A stretch of DNA of 26,135 nt from a virus: the IMG/VR virus record IMGVR_UViG_3300042691_020224, positions 1 through 26,135 of that record, one strand, 5' to 3'. Below the pieces are notes generated by a model that was given only the letters and a program-made list of their open reading frames with translations, had not been told where the DNA came from and ran no database searches. Shown in pieces: positions 5,202 through 13,759 of this stretch; the stretch's first letter is position 1, and each line of letters opens with the position of its first letter. The translations under genes and the position numbers were made by a program.

Positions 5202-5636
5202 ATGAAAGTCATCCTGATCGTCAAAGGACACCCCAGACCACAACCCAGACCCAGGTTCATCAACGGACGCGCCGTCAGCTGCGCCGATCCCCTGGCTGCT
5301 GCCTGGAAAGCCCGGATCAAGTCTGCAGCCTCCCAGGTCCACCTGGAGCTCCCCAAAGGCCCCCTCAGCTGCAGCATGTGGTTCCGCATGCCAACCAAGG
5401 ACCAGGCCAGGGCCGAGAAACCCCACACCCAGGTCCCGGACCTGGACAACCTGGCTAAGCTGGTCCTGGATGCGATCCAGGACACCGGTCTCCTGGTCAA
5501 TGACTCCCAGGTCGCCAGGCTCAACCTGGACAAGACCTGGGCGCCCCTGGATCACTCCGGAGTCATGGTTGAGCTCGAAAGCTGGGAACCCTCAGATCAG
5601 CGCGCAGAGCTGCCAAAGCCGGGCTGGCTGGAGTAA
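5202..5636 (+). CDS. rusA: RusA-like Holliday junction resolvase
   Basis: This 144-aa protein matches the RusA family, dimeric metal-dependent nucleases that cut four-way DNA junctions and are common in lambdoid and other phages. The N terminus carries the basic strand KGHPRPQPRPRF. The acidic signature PDLDNLAKLVLDAI (residues 79-92) and LVNDSQVARL (about 98-107) supply the aspartates D80, D82 and D101, corresponding to the catalytic triad of RusA; D90 is also conserved. Length is close to the family's usual 120-140. The start is preceded by ACAACCC rather than a Shine-Dalgarno sequence, and by a structured leader. It would resolve branched intermediates before packaging. It converges with the minus-strand terminase small subunit gene, 55 nt away, and no clear terminator is visible in that gap. 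Confidence 0.92.
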   Translation: MKVILIVKGHPRPQPRPRFINGRAVSCADPLAAAWKARIKSAASQVHLELPKGPLSCSMWFRMPTKDQARAEKPHTQVPDLDNLAKLVLDAIQDTGLLVNDSQVARLNLDKTWAPLDHSGVMVELESWEPSDQRAELPKPGWLE

Positions 5637-5691
5637 GGGGTATCAGGACCCAGGCCAGGGGATCAAAAGGCTTCCTGGGGCATTTACGGGC

Positions 5692-6261
5692 CTACTTTTT
5701 CTCCCCGTTTAGATCTATTACCCCGTCTTTTTGCGAAACTCCCGCTTTTACCGCGCTTTTCAAGTGATCGAAGGTTTGCCGGCCCCGGGTCACGAATTCC
5801 TCCAGCTCGCTCACGCTCATCTGGTGCAGCTGCTTGCCGGATTGCTTCAGCCCCAGCTGCAAGCTCGCAGCCACCGCGCTCAACCCGTGCCCGGACGCCT
5901 CCAGGGTCCACTTGGCTGCCTGGAACCGGACCTGAGCCGGCGAAGCCGGATCGGTCATCAGCTGCTGGATCACAGACCAGGCCCTGGTCGCCCCAGCTGT
6001 CTTGATCTCGGTGTCCCGGCGCAGCTCGACCACTTCCCGTATCCGCGGATCTGCCAGCAGCAGCTTGGCTGCCGGCCCTGGATCGGCGTAGCCGGCTGCC
6101 TCAGCTGCCAGCTTGGCATCGCCGCCGTTGCCGATGTAAAGGTCGCAGAAGCCCAGCTCCTGGTCGGTCAGCGCAGCCGATCCGGCCGCCGGCTTGACCT
6201 GGAGCTCGCCTTTCCAGGAGTCCTTAGCCTGGGTCACATTCGTGGGGGTCTTAGGTGTCAT
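5692..6261 (-). CDS. terS: Terminase small subunit
   Basis: This 189-aa protein has the small-terminase pattern LTDQELGFCDLYIGNGGDAK (from residue 31), followed by LAAEAAGYADPG and LLLADPRIREVVELRRD. This is the Terminase_2-type helix-turn-helix in which an 'A...AGY' helix binds the packaging site. The remaining helical region (RAWSVIQQLMTDPASPAQVR) is also typical, and the C terminus probably contacts the large subunit. It would recognise phage DNA and pass it to TerL. It is encoded opposite to TerL and downstream of the lysis gene (9-nt gap), an unusual position. Its stop is TAG, the only clear TAG stop among the genes here. Confidence 0.85.
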   Translation of the reverse strand: MTPKTPTNVTQAKDSWKGELQVKPAAGSAALTDQELGFCDLYIGNGGDAKLAAEAAGYADPGPAAKLLLADPRIREVVELRRDTEIKTAGATRAWSVIQQLMTDPASPAQVRFQAAKWTLEASGHGLSAVAASLQLGLKQSGKQLHQMSVSELEEFVTRGRQTFDHLKSAVKAGVSQKDGVIDLNGEKK

Positions 6262-6270
6262 AGGGGAAGA

Positions 6271-6714
6271 TCAGCGCGCAAGCTCCTGGACCCGGCGCGC
6301 AGCGTCATACCTGGCTGCCGGCAGATCAGGGTGCCAGGCGTTAAACCGGTAGCGCCGGAAGCCCTCATAGCCCAGGTTCCAGGCCAACCAGGTCTCACAC
6401 GCCAGGGCCGGCCGGCCGATGTCCCTGGTCAGCCTGGCGCGCAGATACGACAGCCAGGTCTCGGCGTAGGCTCGTGCCCGATCCGGGATCGAAGCCGACC
6501 GGTAAGGCCAGGTCGGCAGCCCGGCAGCCTTGCGCAGCCGGCTGCAATCAGCCCAGGCTTTGGCATGCCATTGCAGGACGCCCTTGGCTGCGCCCTGGTC
6601 GCCGTCTATGTTCCGGCCGCCGGTCTCGACCGCCTCGACCGCCTGGATCCACCGGCCCGGCACCGGCTCGGCTACGGCTGAGGCCAGGGCAAGGGCGCAT
6701 AGGGCGATCGGCAT
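6271..6714 (-). CDS. Exported lysozyme / lytic transglycosylase-like lysis protein
   Basis: The 147-aa protein starts MPIALCALALASAVAEP, a short signal-peptide-like segment with a possible cleavage after AVA. The mature part begins WIQAVEAVETGGRNIDGDQG, then AAKGVLQWHAKAWADC. This resembles the lysozyme-fold transglycosylase signature 'E(S/T)GG...GD.G.A.G.LQ' with Glu30 as likely catalytic acid. A later AWNLGYEGFRRY also fits the fold. It would cleave peptidoglycan at host lysis or DNA entry. A GTG further upstream would add 21 Cys-rich hydrophobic residues; I prefer the ATG at 6714. No holin was found nearby. It is co-directional with TerS, nine bases upstream of it. Confidence 0.72.
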   Translation of the reverse strand: MPIALCALALASAVAEPVPGRWIQAVEAVETGGRNIDGDQGAAKGVLQWHAKAWADCSRLRKAAGLPTWPYRSASIPDRARAYAETWLSYLRARLTRDIGRPALACETWLAWNLGYEGFRRYRFNAWHPDLPAARYDAARRVQELAR

Positions 6715-6722
6715 GGCGCAGC

Positions 6723-6735
6723 CTACGCAGCGTAG
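6723..6735. promoter_or_regulatory. 13-bp palindrome just upstream of the lysis gene
   Basis: CTACGC-A-GCGTAG is a perfect odd-length palindrome located 9 to 21 bases ahead of the minus-strand ATG at 6714. It could be an operator or a short hairpin in the mRNA. The same half-sites, CTACGC and GCGTAG, close the resolvase leader (5033-5038 and 5164-5169). Confidence 0.4.
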
Positions 6736-6766
6736 GGCGCAGCATGCAAGGGCAAACCCGGCAGCG

Positions 6767-6896
6767 CACCCACCCACCCTATCGGCGCCCTCGCTCTAGT
6801 GTCTCGCGCGCACGCACGAGGGGATCACCCACCCACGCACCACCCCATCCACCCCATGCACACCCATCCACCGGTCAACCCCCGCCTACGCCCCCA
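6767..6896 (-). other. C-rich/G-rich asymmetric tract with quadruplex potential on the minus strand
   Basis: The plus strand carries repeated CACCC units (CACCCACCCACC near 6767-6778, more at 6826-6872) and CCCCC runs near 6889-6896, broken by a less C-rich stretch at about 6780-6825. The minus strand therefore has several GGG/GGGG runs close together, separated by short spacers. This is the leader side of the minus-strand lysis/TerS transcript and could form a G-quadruplex in DNA or RNA. No gene is supported in 6715-7009. Confidence 0.45.
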
Positions 6897-6926
6897 GATT
6901 TCTCTACTCTTTTTCATCTCCCCGCG

Positions 6927-6943
6927 CGCGGAAAAATTCCGCG
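6927..6943. promoter_or_regulatory. Inverted repeat in the divergent region before the fibre gene
   Basis: CGCGGAA (6927-6933) and TTCCGCG (6937-6943) form a perfect 7-bp inverted repeat around AAA. It sits about 70 bases ahead of the fibre start in a locally AT-richer stretch (6945-7000) that probably holds the promoter of the virion operon. I could not define convincing -35 and -10 boxes. An operator or a short hairpin are both possible. Confidence 0.4.
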
Positions 6944-7009
6944 GCCCAGAAAACTTTGTCCTACATTTTGAGCCGTTGCACTTATTCGCAAGTTTCACAC
7001 CTTGTCACC

Positions 7010-8929
7010 ATGCCAACATCACCGCCCGATCCGTATTCACGCCAATACGACTTCACGAACCATTCAATTCTGCAGCCTAACAGCCCGCAGCCCGGCAACA
7101 AATTGGATCTGGAATTCAATGAGATCCGCGAATCGCTCAACGCAACCATCAGCCGGCTCGGCGAGATCCAACGCGACGACGGCAAGGTGCGTCAGACCGC
7201 TGTTGAGCTGACTGTCGGGCCCCAGGGCTTGCAAGGCCCCAAGGGCGACAAGGGTGACACCGGTGCACAAGGCCCGCAGGGCGTCCAAGGCATCCAGGGG
7301 CAGCAAGGATTGCAAGGACCGCAGGGCGCCACAGGCGCCACCGGTGCAGCCGGCCCGGCTGGAGCGCAAGGTGCGATCGGTTTGACGGGCCCTCAAGGTC
7401 CGCAAGGCGAAAAAGGGGACAAAGGGGACACAGGGGACACAGGGAGCGTGGGCCCACAAGGCCCAGTCGGACCAGTCGGACCAACCGGAGCGACCGGCGC
7501 GCAAGGCCCCGCGGGGGCAACGGGGGCCACGGGGCCTCAAGGCCCCGTAGGACCTCAAGGTCCACAGGGCGACAAGTACGCCGGCACCTCAACGACAAGC
7601 CTAGAGGTGTCGAACGGATCGAAAACGCTGACCACGCAGACGGGCCTGGCGTGGACGAGCCAGCAAGATCTGACAATTGTCTACGATGCGAGCAATCACA
7701 TGCACGCCGTTGTGACGAGCTACAATGCCGGCACGGGCGTGATGGTGGTAGATGTGTCGAACCACACCGGTTCGGGCACATACGCGAGCTGGACGATCAA
7801 CCTGGAAGGCGCAATTGGGGCGCAAGGTCCGGTCGGGCCGCAGGGGGCCACCGGAGCCACGGGGCCAGTCGGACCTGTCGGCCCTGCGGGGCCCCAGGGG
7901 CCTGCAGGAGCCACCGGAGCTCAGGGCCCGATCGGGTTGACGGGGGCTACCGGAGCGACCGGGGCCACGGGGGCGACCGGAGCCACGGGAAGCACGGGAC
8001 CGCAAGGTCCAGCTGGTGCGACCGGAGCCACGGGCCCCCAGGGACCAGTCGGACCAGTCGGCCCTTCCGGACCCCAGGGACCGCAAGGCGTCCAGGGCGA
8101 GCAAGGCCCGCAAGGCATCCAGGGTCCTGTTGGCGATGCTGGCCCGCAGGGTGATCCTGGCGTGCCTGGGTCGATGCTGTTCAACTTCCTGGGCGCGTAC
8201 GACAACGGCGTGACCTATTCGGCAAACGATGCGGTCGTGTACGCCGGCAGCTGCTATGTGATGACGACCTACATCGGCGCCGCCGGCTACGATCCGGTGT
8301 CGTATCCGGGCAGCTGGACGATGGTGGCGAGCAAGGGATCTGACGGAGCTCCGGGCGCCAACGGCCCTACGGGAGATCCTGGCGCGCCGTGCAACATGCG
8401 CGGGGCGTGGTTGAGCGCGACCAACTATTACGCGGGCGATGTGGTCGTGCACCTGGGCACGCTGTACGCGGTGGTCAACAATCACTATTCGATGATCGGC
8501 ACCGAGGAGCCCGGGATCGACACGACCAATTACATCGCCGTGCCGGCGTTGACAGGTCCGCAGGGTCCTGCGGGCGCCGATGGTGCCGCGGGAGCGCAAG
8601 GCCCGCAAGGTCCGGCGGGTTCTCCGGCCAAGACTGTGAACGATGTTTCGGCGACTGTGCCGTACACGCTGCAGCTTTCGGACAACAACAACATCGTCTT
8701 CACGAGCAACACCAACGCCTCTACCGGCATCATCGTTCCGGCTGACTCAACCCTGGATTTCCCGATCGGGGCTACGATCATCATCGTGTCGAGCGACACC
8801 TACAACGGCATCGCGCCCGAGACAGTCGGATGGTATCCGACCATTAACGGCGGCGTTTACGGATCTCAGGTCGGGAAGACAGTCGTGACCCTGGTCAAGA
8901 CTGCCGCCAACACCTGGTATTGGGCCTGA
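7010..8929 (+). CDS. Collagen-like tail fibre / receptor-binding protein
   Basis: The 639-aa protein starts [19 protein letters not shown], the N-terminal pattern of podovirus tail-fibre and appendage proteins, followed by a helical segment ([20 protein letters not shown], 34-53). Two uninterrupted Gly-X-Y collagen rods follow, each of exactly 40 triplets: residues 70-189 and about 267-386. A beta-rich 77-residue module separates them. Downstream, two CBM5/12-like sugar-binding modules ([20 protein letters not shown] and [20 protein letters not shown]) are separated by a 6-triplet rod, and another 8-triplet rod leads to a C-terminal beta domain. Collagen trimers probably give a long shaft displaying host-surface binding heads. 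I use the ATG at 7010 (context GTCACC-ATG), not the in-frame ATG at 6956, which would add an unlikely N terminus. Its stop overlaps the TerL start (TGATG). Confidence 0.92.
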   Translation: MPTSPPDPYSRQYDFTNHSILQPNSPQPGNKLDLEFNEIRESLNATISRLGEIQRDDGKVRQTAVELTVGPQGLQGPKGDKGDTGAQGPQGVQGIQGQQGLQGPQGATGATGAAGPAGAQGAIGLTGPQGPQGEKGDKGDTGDTGSVGPQGPVGPVGPTGATGAQGPAGATGATGPQGPVGPQGPQGDKYAGTSTTSLEVSNGSKTLTTQTGLAWTSQQDLTIVYDASNHMHAVVTSYNAGTGVMVVDVSNHTGSGTYASWTINLEGAIGAQGPVGPQGATGATGPVGPVGPAGPQGPAGATGAQGPIGLTGATGATGATGATGATGSTGPQGPAGATGATGPQGPVGPVGPSGPQGPQGVQGEQGPQGIQGPVGDAGPQGDPGVPGSMLFNFLGAYDNGVTYSANDAVVYAGSCYVMTTYIGAAGYDPVSYPGSWTMVASKGSDGAPGANGPTGDPGAPCNMRGAWLSATNYYAGDVVVHLGTLYAVVNNHYSMIGTEEPGIDTTNYIAVPALTGPQGPAGADGAAGAQGPQGPAGSPAKTVNDVSATVPYTLQLSDNNNIVFTSNTNASTGIIVPADSTLDFPIGATIIIVSSDTYNGIAPETVGWYPTINGGVYGSQVGKTVVTLVKTAANTWYWA

Positions 8930-10500
8930 TGCCGAAGAAGGAAGACGATGACATGCTTCAGCAGCTCCTGGCTGCCGAGCGCATGTTGCGCATGCGTAAG
9001 GCGCGCGAGAGCATCATCGGTTTCACCAAGTTCACGATCCCGGATCCGGAGGCTCCGGACGACACCTCGCGCAGCCGGTATCAGCCGGTGAAGCACCACG
9101 AGGTGATCGCGGCGGCCCTGGAGGAGGTCGAGGCCGGTCGCATGCCTCGGCTGATCATCACGATGCCGCCCCGGCACGGGAAGTCGGAGCTGGCGAGCCG
9201 CCGGTTCCCGGCGTGGTTCATGGGTCGCGATCCGTACCGGCAGCTGATCTTCTCGACCTACAACGACGACTTCGCCCAGGACTTCGGCCGGTCGGTGCGC
9301 GCTACCATGCGTTCGACCGAGTTCCAGCAGATCTTCCCGGCGTGCAAGCTGCGGACGGGCAGCCAGGCGAGCGACAAGATCCAGACGGAGGAGGGCGGGA
9401 TGCTCAACTTCGTGGGGCGCGGCGGCGGCCTGACGGGTCGCGGCGCGGATCTGCTGATCATCGATGACCCGATCAAGGACCGCGAGGAGGCTGACAGCAA
9501 GAATCTGCGGGACAAGCTGTGGGCCTGGTTCACCGAGGCCGCGATGACGCGACTGATGCCCGGCGGCCGGGTGGTCATCATCATGACCCGGTGGCACGAG
9601 GACGACCTGATCGGCCGCCTGACGGACCCCAAGAACCCGTGTTTCAACGCGGACGAGGCCTCCAGCTGGAAGATCCTGGCGTTGCCGGCGATCGCCGAGG
9701 AGGATGACGCGATGGGCCGCCAGCCTGGCGAGGCCCTGTGGCCGGAGCGATTCCCGCTGCCGGTCCTGGAGGCGCAGCGCCGGATCAACCCGCGCGGTTT
9801 CTCGGCCCTGTACCAGGGCAAGCCCACGCCGGACGATGGCGACTATTTCAAGCGGGATTGGCTGAAGACCTACGATCACCCGTCCCAGCTGCCGGCGAAT
9901 CTCCGGATCTACGGGGCGTCCGACCATGCGGTCTCGGTGGCCCAGGACGCGGACAAGACATGCCTGGGCTGCGTTGGGATCGACGAGGACGACAACATCT
10001 GGGTGCTGCCGGACCTGTTCTGGCGCCGGGCGGCCACGGACGCGGTGTGCGATGGTCTCCTGGACCAGTTCCGGCGCAACAAGCCCCTGCTGTGGTGGGC
10101 CGAGCACGGGCACATCACCAAGGCGATCGGGCCTTTCCTAAGAAAACGCATGCAGGAGGAACGGATCTACTGCGCGATCGATGAGGTTGTCCCGGCCAAG
10201 GACAAGCAGACGCGCGCCCAGGCGATCCGCGGCCGCATGGCGATGGGCAAGGTGTATTTCCCCAGGTTCGCGACCTGGTGGAATGACGCCCAGCTGGAGC
10301 TCCTGAAGTTCCCTTCGGCCCGGCATGACGACTTCGTGGACTGGATCTCCCACATCGGCATGGGGCTGTCGCTCCAGGTGCCGGCCGGCGTCAAACACAG
10401 CGAGCCCCAGGGCCCGCGCACGGGCACCCTGGCCTGGGTGAAGCACTCCTCCAAGATGAGGGAGTGGGGCGAAAACAGGTTGCGGATGTTCTGGAGCTGA
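8929..10500 (+). CDS. terL: Terminase large subunit (packaging ATPase and nuclease)
   Basis: This 523-aa protein is the motor that drives DNA into the procapsid and cuts it. Walker A is MPPRHGKSE (residues 79-87, Lys85), Walker B LLIIDDP (D179, D180) and the coupling motif MTRWHEDD (from 219). The C-terminal RNase H-like nuclease shows YGASDHAVS (D332), WWAEHG (E392) and ARHDDFVD (D467, D468), which matches the expected metal-binding acids. All key residues are present and the length is typical. The ATG at 8929 overlaps the fibre stop by one base; the only longer option is a TTG at 8920. Its TerS partner is on the other strand, more than 2.5 kb away. It is followed 13 nt later by the portal. 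Confidence 0.96.
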   Translation: MPKKEDDDMLQQLLAAERMLRMRKARESIIGFTKFTIPDPEAPDDTSRSRYQPVKHHEVIAAALEEVEAGRMPRLIITMPPRHGKSELASRRFPAWFMGRDPYRQLIFSTYNDDFAQDFGRSVRATMRSTEFQQIFPACKLRTGSQASDKIQTEEGGMLNFVGRGGGLTGRGADLLIIDDPIKDREEADSKNLRDKLWAWFTEAAMTRLMPGGRVVIIMTRWHEDDLIGRLTDPKNPCFNADEASSWKILALPAIAEEDDAMGRQPGEALWPERFPLPVLEAQRRINPRGFSALYQGKPTPDDGDYFKRDWLKTYDHPSQLPANLRIYGASDHAVSVAQDADKTCLGCVGIDEDDNIWVLPDLFWRRAATDAVCDGLLDQFRRNKPLLWWAEHGHITKAIGPFLRKRMQEERIYCAIDEVVPAKDKQTRAQAIRGRMAMGKVYFPRFATWWNDAQLELLKFPSARHDDFVDWISHIGMGLSLQVPAGVKHSEPQGPRTGTLAWVKHSSKMREWGENRLRMFWS

Positions 10501-10513
10501 CGATTTTACCACC

Positions 10514-12643
10514 ATGGAAAACAACGAACCCATCGAAAACGATCTTCCCGACACGGACTCAGCGTCCGAGGGCGAGCCGAGACGCGCCGGCATCAAGCGC
10601 GAGCCTGACGAGAATCTGCGGGCCTCGCGCCGCGCGCTCGTGACCGAATGGACCGGCAAGATCATGCGGGCCAAGAAGCATTGGGAGCTGGCGCACCGCC
10701 GGATGAAGGAGGATTCGGATTTCTACATGGGCAAGCAATGGCCCTTCCACCGCGGCGACGACGACCGCTATGTGGCGAACCTGGCGCAGCGCCATGTGCA
10801 GACGCGCGTGGCGGCGCTGTACGCCAAGAACCCCAAGGCGGTCGCCAAGCGCCGGCGCGTGCTGGACTTCCAGATCTGGGAGGGCAACGCCAGCGAGCTG
10901 ATGTCGGCCCAGGTGGCGAACGACCAATCGATGATGTTCATGGGCGCGCCGAACCCGGCGTCCATGGCGCTCATGCAGGATGTGCAGCAGGGTTTCGAGA
11001 AGCGCCGGAAGCTGGACAAGGTCGCCGAGACGCTGGAGATCGTGTTCAAGCACACCCTGGAGCACCAGAATTTCAAGATCCAGATGAAGCAGCTGGTCCG
11101 GCGCGTCTGCGTCACCGGCGTCGGTTTCGTCAAGATCGGCTACCATCGCGTGATGGGCAACCGCCCGGAGGATGTCGAGAAGATCACGGACATCAGCGAG
11201 CAGCTGCGCACGCTTGAGCGCCTTGAGCTCGACCAGAAGGACGGCAAGTTCGATGAGAACCAGGCCAAGGCCGAGCAGCTGCGGCTGCTCATGAAGGAGA
11301 TCCAGGAGAAGGTCAGCGAGGGCGAGACGATCACGGACGAGGGCCTGGTGTTCGACTTCCCGCAGTCGCAGAACATCATCGTGGACACGCGCTGCCGGCA
11401 GCTCCAGGGCTTCATCGGGGCCGAGTGGGTCGCCCAGGAGTTCCTGCTGACATGCAACGAGGTGAAGGAGGTCTACGGGGTTGACCTGGGCAAGACCTAC
11501 ACGCGCCAGGAGCAGCAGCTGACCGAGTCCGGCATGTCCGAGAAGACCAGCGACGACCTGGCCCGGATCTGGGAGGTCTACAACAAGCGGGACGGCATGA
11601 AGTATGTGATCGCGGACGGCTACCCGGACTTCCTCCTGGAGCCCAGCTGCCCGGACATCAAGCTTCGCCGGTTCTGGCCTTTCTTCTGTCTCCTGTTCAA
11701 CGAGGTCGAGAACGACCGGGACATCTACCCGCCGTCCGACATCCGGCTCCTGAAGCCGATCCAGATGGAATACAACCTCGCGCGCCAGCGGCTGCGGGAG
11801 CACCGCAACGCCAACCGGCCCTTGTATGTGACGCCGATCGGCATGCTGTCCGAGGGGGATGTCAAGAAGCTCATGGACCGGCAGCCCAACGAGGTGATCC
11901 AGCTGAACAGCCTCCAGCCCGGCCAGGCGGTCAACCAGGTGATCCAGCCGATGCAGCCGATCCCGATCGACCCGTCCCTGTACGATACCTCGATGCTCAT
12001 GGAGGACTTGTTCCGCGTGGTCGGCAGCCAGGAAGCCAACCTGGGCGGCGGCACCGGCAACACGGCGACCGAGGTATCGGTCGCGGAATCCAGCCGCATG
12101 AGCTCCCTGGGCTCGCATGTGGACGACCTGGACGAATTCCTGACCGACCTGGCAAAGGCGGCCAGCCAGGTGCTCCTGACGCACATGGACCCCATGACGG
12201 CGACCAAGATTGCCGGCCCTGGGGCGTCCTGGCCGACCCTTTCGGCCCAGGAAATCGCCGATGAGCTCTACCTGGAGATCGAAGCCGGCAGCTCCGGTCG
12301 CCCGAACAAGGCCACGGAGATTGCTAACTTTGAGCGCCTGGCGCCCCTCCTGATCCAGATTCCCGGCATCGACCCGACCTGGCTCGCCAAGGAGGCCATC
12401 AAGCGCATGGACGATGGCGTGGACATGACCGAGGCGGTCAAGGCCGCGATCCCGTCCATCGTGCAGCAGAACGCCCAGAAGCAGATGGGCGAGGCTCAGA
12501 TGGCTGGCGGGCCTGAAGCCATGGGCGGTGCGCCGCTGCCGGGGCCGGAAGCAGCCGCCCCTGGCGCGCCTACTGGCGGCAACGCCCAGGTGCCCAACAT
12601 GCCTCAACCGAAGATGTACGGGTTGCCCACGCCCCCCCAATAA
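10514..12643 (+). CDS. P22-like portal protein
   Basis: The 709-aa length and the order of blocks fit P22-type portals, the dodecameric ring at the packaging vertex. Visible landmarks are an early helix (HWELAHRRMKEDSDFYMGKQW) and the 'RYVANLAQRHVQTRVAALYAK' region near residue 90. A central Glu/Lys-rich coiled section (about 220-275), the FWPFFCLLFNEVENDRDIYP segment (about 390-410) and PSDIRLLKPIQMEYNLARQR, typical of the clip/stem side, follow. The tail is Gly/Pro/Ala-rich (about 660-709). The start has the context TTTTACCACC-ATGG and no Shine-Dalgarno sequence. It is preceded by TerL and followed by the scaffold. Its TAA stop lies in a C5/G5 hairpin loop. Confidence 0.93.
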   Translation: MENNEPIENDLPDTDSASEGEPRRAGIKREPDENLRASRRALVTEWTGKIMRAKKHWELAHRRMKEDSDFYMGKQWPFHRGDDDRYVANLAQRHVQTRVAALYAKNPKAVAKRRRVLDFQIWEGNASELMSAQVANDQSMMFMGAPNPASMALMQDVQQGFEKRRKLDKVAETLEIVFKHTLEHQNFKIQMKQLVRRVCVTGVGFVKIGYHRVMGNRPEDVEKITDISEQLRTLERLELDQKDGKFDENQAKAEQLRLLMKEIQEKVSEGETITDEGLVFDFPQSQNIIVDTRCRQLQGFIGAEWVAQEFLLTCNEVKEVYGVDLGKTYTRQEQQLTESGMSEKTSDDLARIWEVYNKRDGMKYVIADGYPDFLLEPSCPDIKLRRFWPFFCLLFNEVENDRDIYPPSDIRLLKPIQMEYNLARQRLREHRNANRPLYVTPIGMLSEGDVKKLMDRQPNEVIQLNSLQPGQAVNQVIQPMQPIPIDPSLYDTSMLMEDLFRVVGSQEANLGGGTGNTATEVSVAESSRMSSLGSHVDDLDEFLTDLAKAASQVLLTHMDPMTATKIAGPGASWPTLSAQEIADELYLEIEAGSSGRPNKATEIANFERLAPLLIQIPGIDPTWLAKEAIKRMDDGVDMTEAVKAAIPSIVQQNAQKQMGEAQMAGGPEAMGGAPLPGPEAAAPGAPTGGNAQVPNMPQPKMYGLPTPPQ

Positions 12644-12692
12644 GGGGGAAGTGGCTGGATTGCAAAGCCACGGCACCGACAGAAGATCGGTG
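12634..12692 (+). promoter_or_regulatory. Three tandem hairpins between portal stop and scaffold start
   Basis: CCCCC/GGGGG (12634-12638/12644-12648) brackets the portal stop in the loop AATAA. GTGGCT/AGCCAC (12651-12656/12666-12671) and CACCGA/TCGGTG (12674-12679/12687-12692) follow directly. The scaffold GTG begins two bases after the last stem. They may tune translation of the scaffold relative to the portal or mark an mRNA processing site. No U-tract follows, so termination is unlikely. Confidence 0.5.
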
Positions 12693-12694
12693 TC

Positions 12695-13759
12695 GTGGAC
12701 AACCAGACGCTAACAGATCCCGCTGCAGCCCCGTCAGCTGCAGCCACGCCCGAATCGACTCCGGCTCCGGCCGAGGTCACGCAGTCTCCGGCCCCGGAAA
12801 ACGGGTCCGGGCAGGAGACGGCACAGACGCTAAACGAAGTGACCGCTGGTTCGTCGCCGGCGGCCGACAAGGACGCTAAGAAGGAGACCCTGCTGGATGT
12901 CGTGAAGACGGCGTTCAACAAGGAATCCGCGGATTCGTCCACCGCGAAGGCACAATCGGATCCCGCGCCGGATCAGCCTAACGATGCACAGGGCAAGGAC
13001 AGCCAGGTGCAGAAGGATGGCCCCGAAGCGCAGCCCGACTTGCCGTTCCACAACCACCCCCGATGGAAAGCGATGATCGCTGAACGCGAAAGCTTGAAGC
13101 CGGCGGCTGAGCAGTACGGAAAGATCACGACATTCATGAAGACCAACGGCCTGACCCCTCAGGAAATGGCCGAAGGCATGACTGTCATGGCGCTCATGAA
13201 GACCAACCCGGCGGCCGCCTACCAGCAGCTGCAGGGCTATGTCGAGAAATTGGCCCGGTTCACGGGGGATGTACTTCCCCCGGAGCTCAAGGCCAAGGTC
13301 GATGAGGGCCTGACCGATCCGGAGACCGCGAAGCGCCTCGCGCAGCTTGAGGCTGAGCGTGAGTTTTCATACGCCCGCCAGGTGGAAGAACAGCAGCGCA
13401 TCCAGGCCGAGCAGGAGATGATCGTCCGCCAACAGGCGGCCGAAAACTCCCAGCAGATGGTCGCAGCTGTCATGCGTTGGGAACAGGCCGAGCGAGCGAA
13501 GGACCCCGACTGGGCTCAGAAGTACGAGATGGTGCAGGACCGGGTGAAGGCTCTCCTGGCAACGCAGCCGGCTCGCAATCCATCGGACGCAATCCAGATC
13601 GCACAACGCGCCCTGGCCGATGTGAACGCGCGCTTGAGGCCGCTTGCAGGGAGGACGATGCCGCTTAGGACCCCAGCCAGCTCTTTGTCGTCCGCTTCCG
13701 CAACGCCGGCCCCCAGATCCCTCGCGGACCTGGTCCGGATGGGGCTGCAAGGCTCCTAA
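12695..13759 (+). CDS. Phage scaffolding protein (internal assembly core)
   Basis: The 354-aa protein is highly charged and disorder-prone, and sits between portal and capsid genes, the normal place for scaffold. Residues 1-115 are Ala/Pro/Ser/Glu-rich with low complexity (e.g. DPAAAPSAAATPESTPAPAE). Residues about 120-300 are helical with Gln/Glu/Lys heptads (AEREFSYARQVEEQQRIQAE). The C terminus is basic (SLADLVRMGLQ), likely the capsid-binding end. No protease signature is visible. The start is GTG; the first in-frame ATG would remove the acidic N-terminal part. The GTG lies 2 nt after a hairpin. Sequence is not specific enough to name a family, so the assignment rests on composition and position. 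Confidence 0.75.
   Translation: MDNQTLTDPAAAPSAAATPESTPAPAEVTQSPAPENGSGQETAQTLNEVTAGSSPAADKDAKKETLLDVVKTAFNKESADSSTAKAQSDPAPDQPNDAQGKDSQVQKDGPEAQPDLPFHNHPRWKAMIAERESLKPAAEQYGKITTFMKTNGLTPQEMAEGMTVMALMKTNPAAAYQQLQGYVEKLARFTGDVLPPELKAKVDEGLTDPETAKRLAQLEAEREFSYARQVEEQQRIQAEQEMIVRQQAAENSQQMVAAVMRWEQAERAKDPDWAQKYEMVQDRVKALLATQPARNPSDAIQIAQRALADVNARLRPLAGRTMPLRTPASSLSSASATPAPRSLADLVRMGLQGS

Noticed and set aside
6956-7009. Upstream ATG that would lengthen the tail fibre by 18 residues
   Set aside because: The extension is unlike phage fibre N termini, whereas [15 protein letters not shown] beginning at 7010 is typical, and the 7010 start has the ACC context of other starts here.
7217-8169. Short-period DNA repeats that could be taken for a CRISPR or satellite array
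   Set aside because: The periodicity is 9 bp in frame and encodes Gly-X-Y collagen triplets; there are no constant repeats with unique spacers.
10559-12676. 705-aa open frame antisense to the portal gene
   Set aside because: It mirrors the portal codons frame by frame, has His/Arg/Leu/Asp-rich low-information sequence, no recognisable motif, and arises from third-position GC bias. Similar antisense frames occur at 8866-10113 and 13367-14770.
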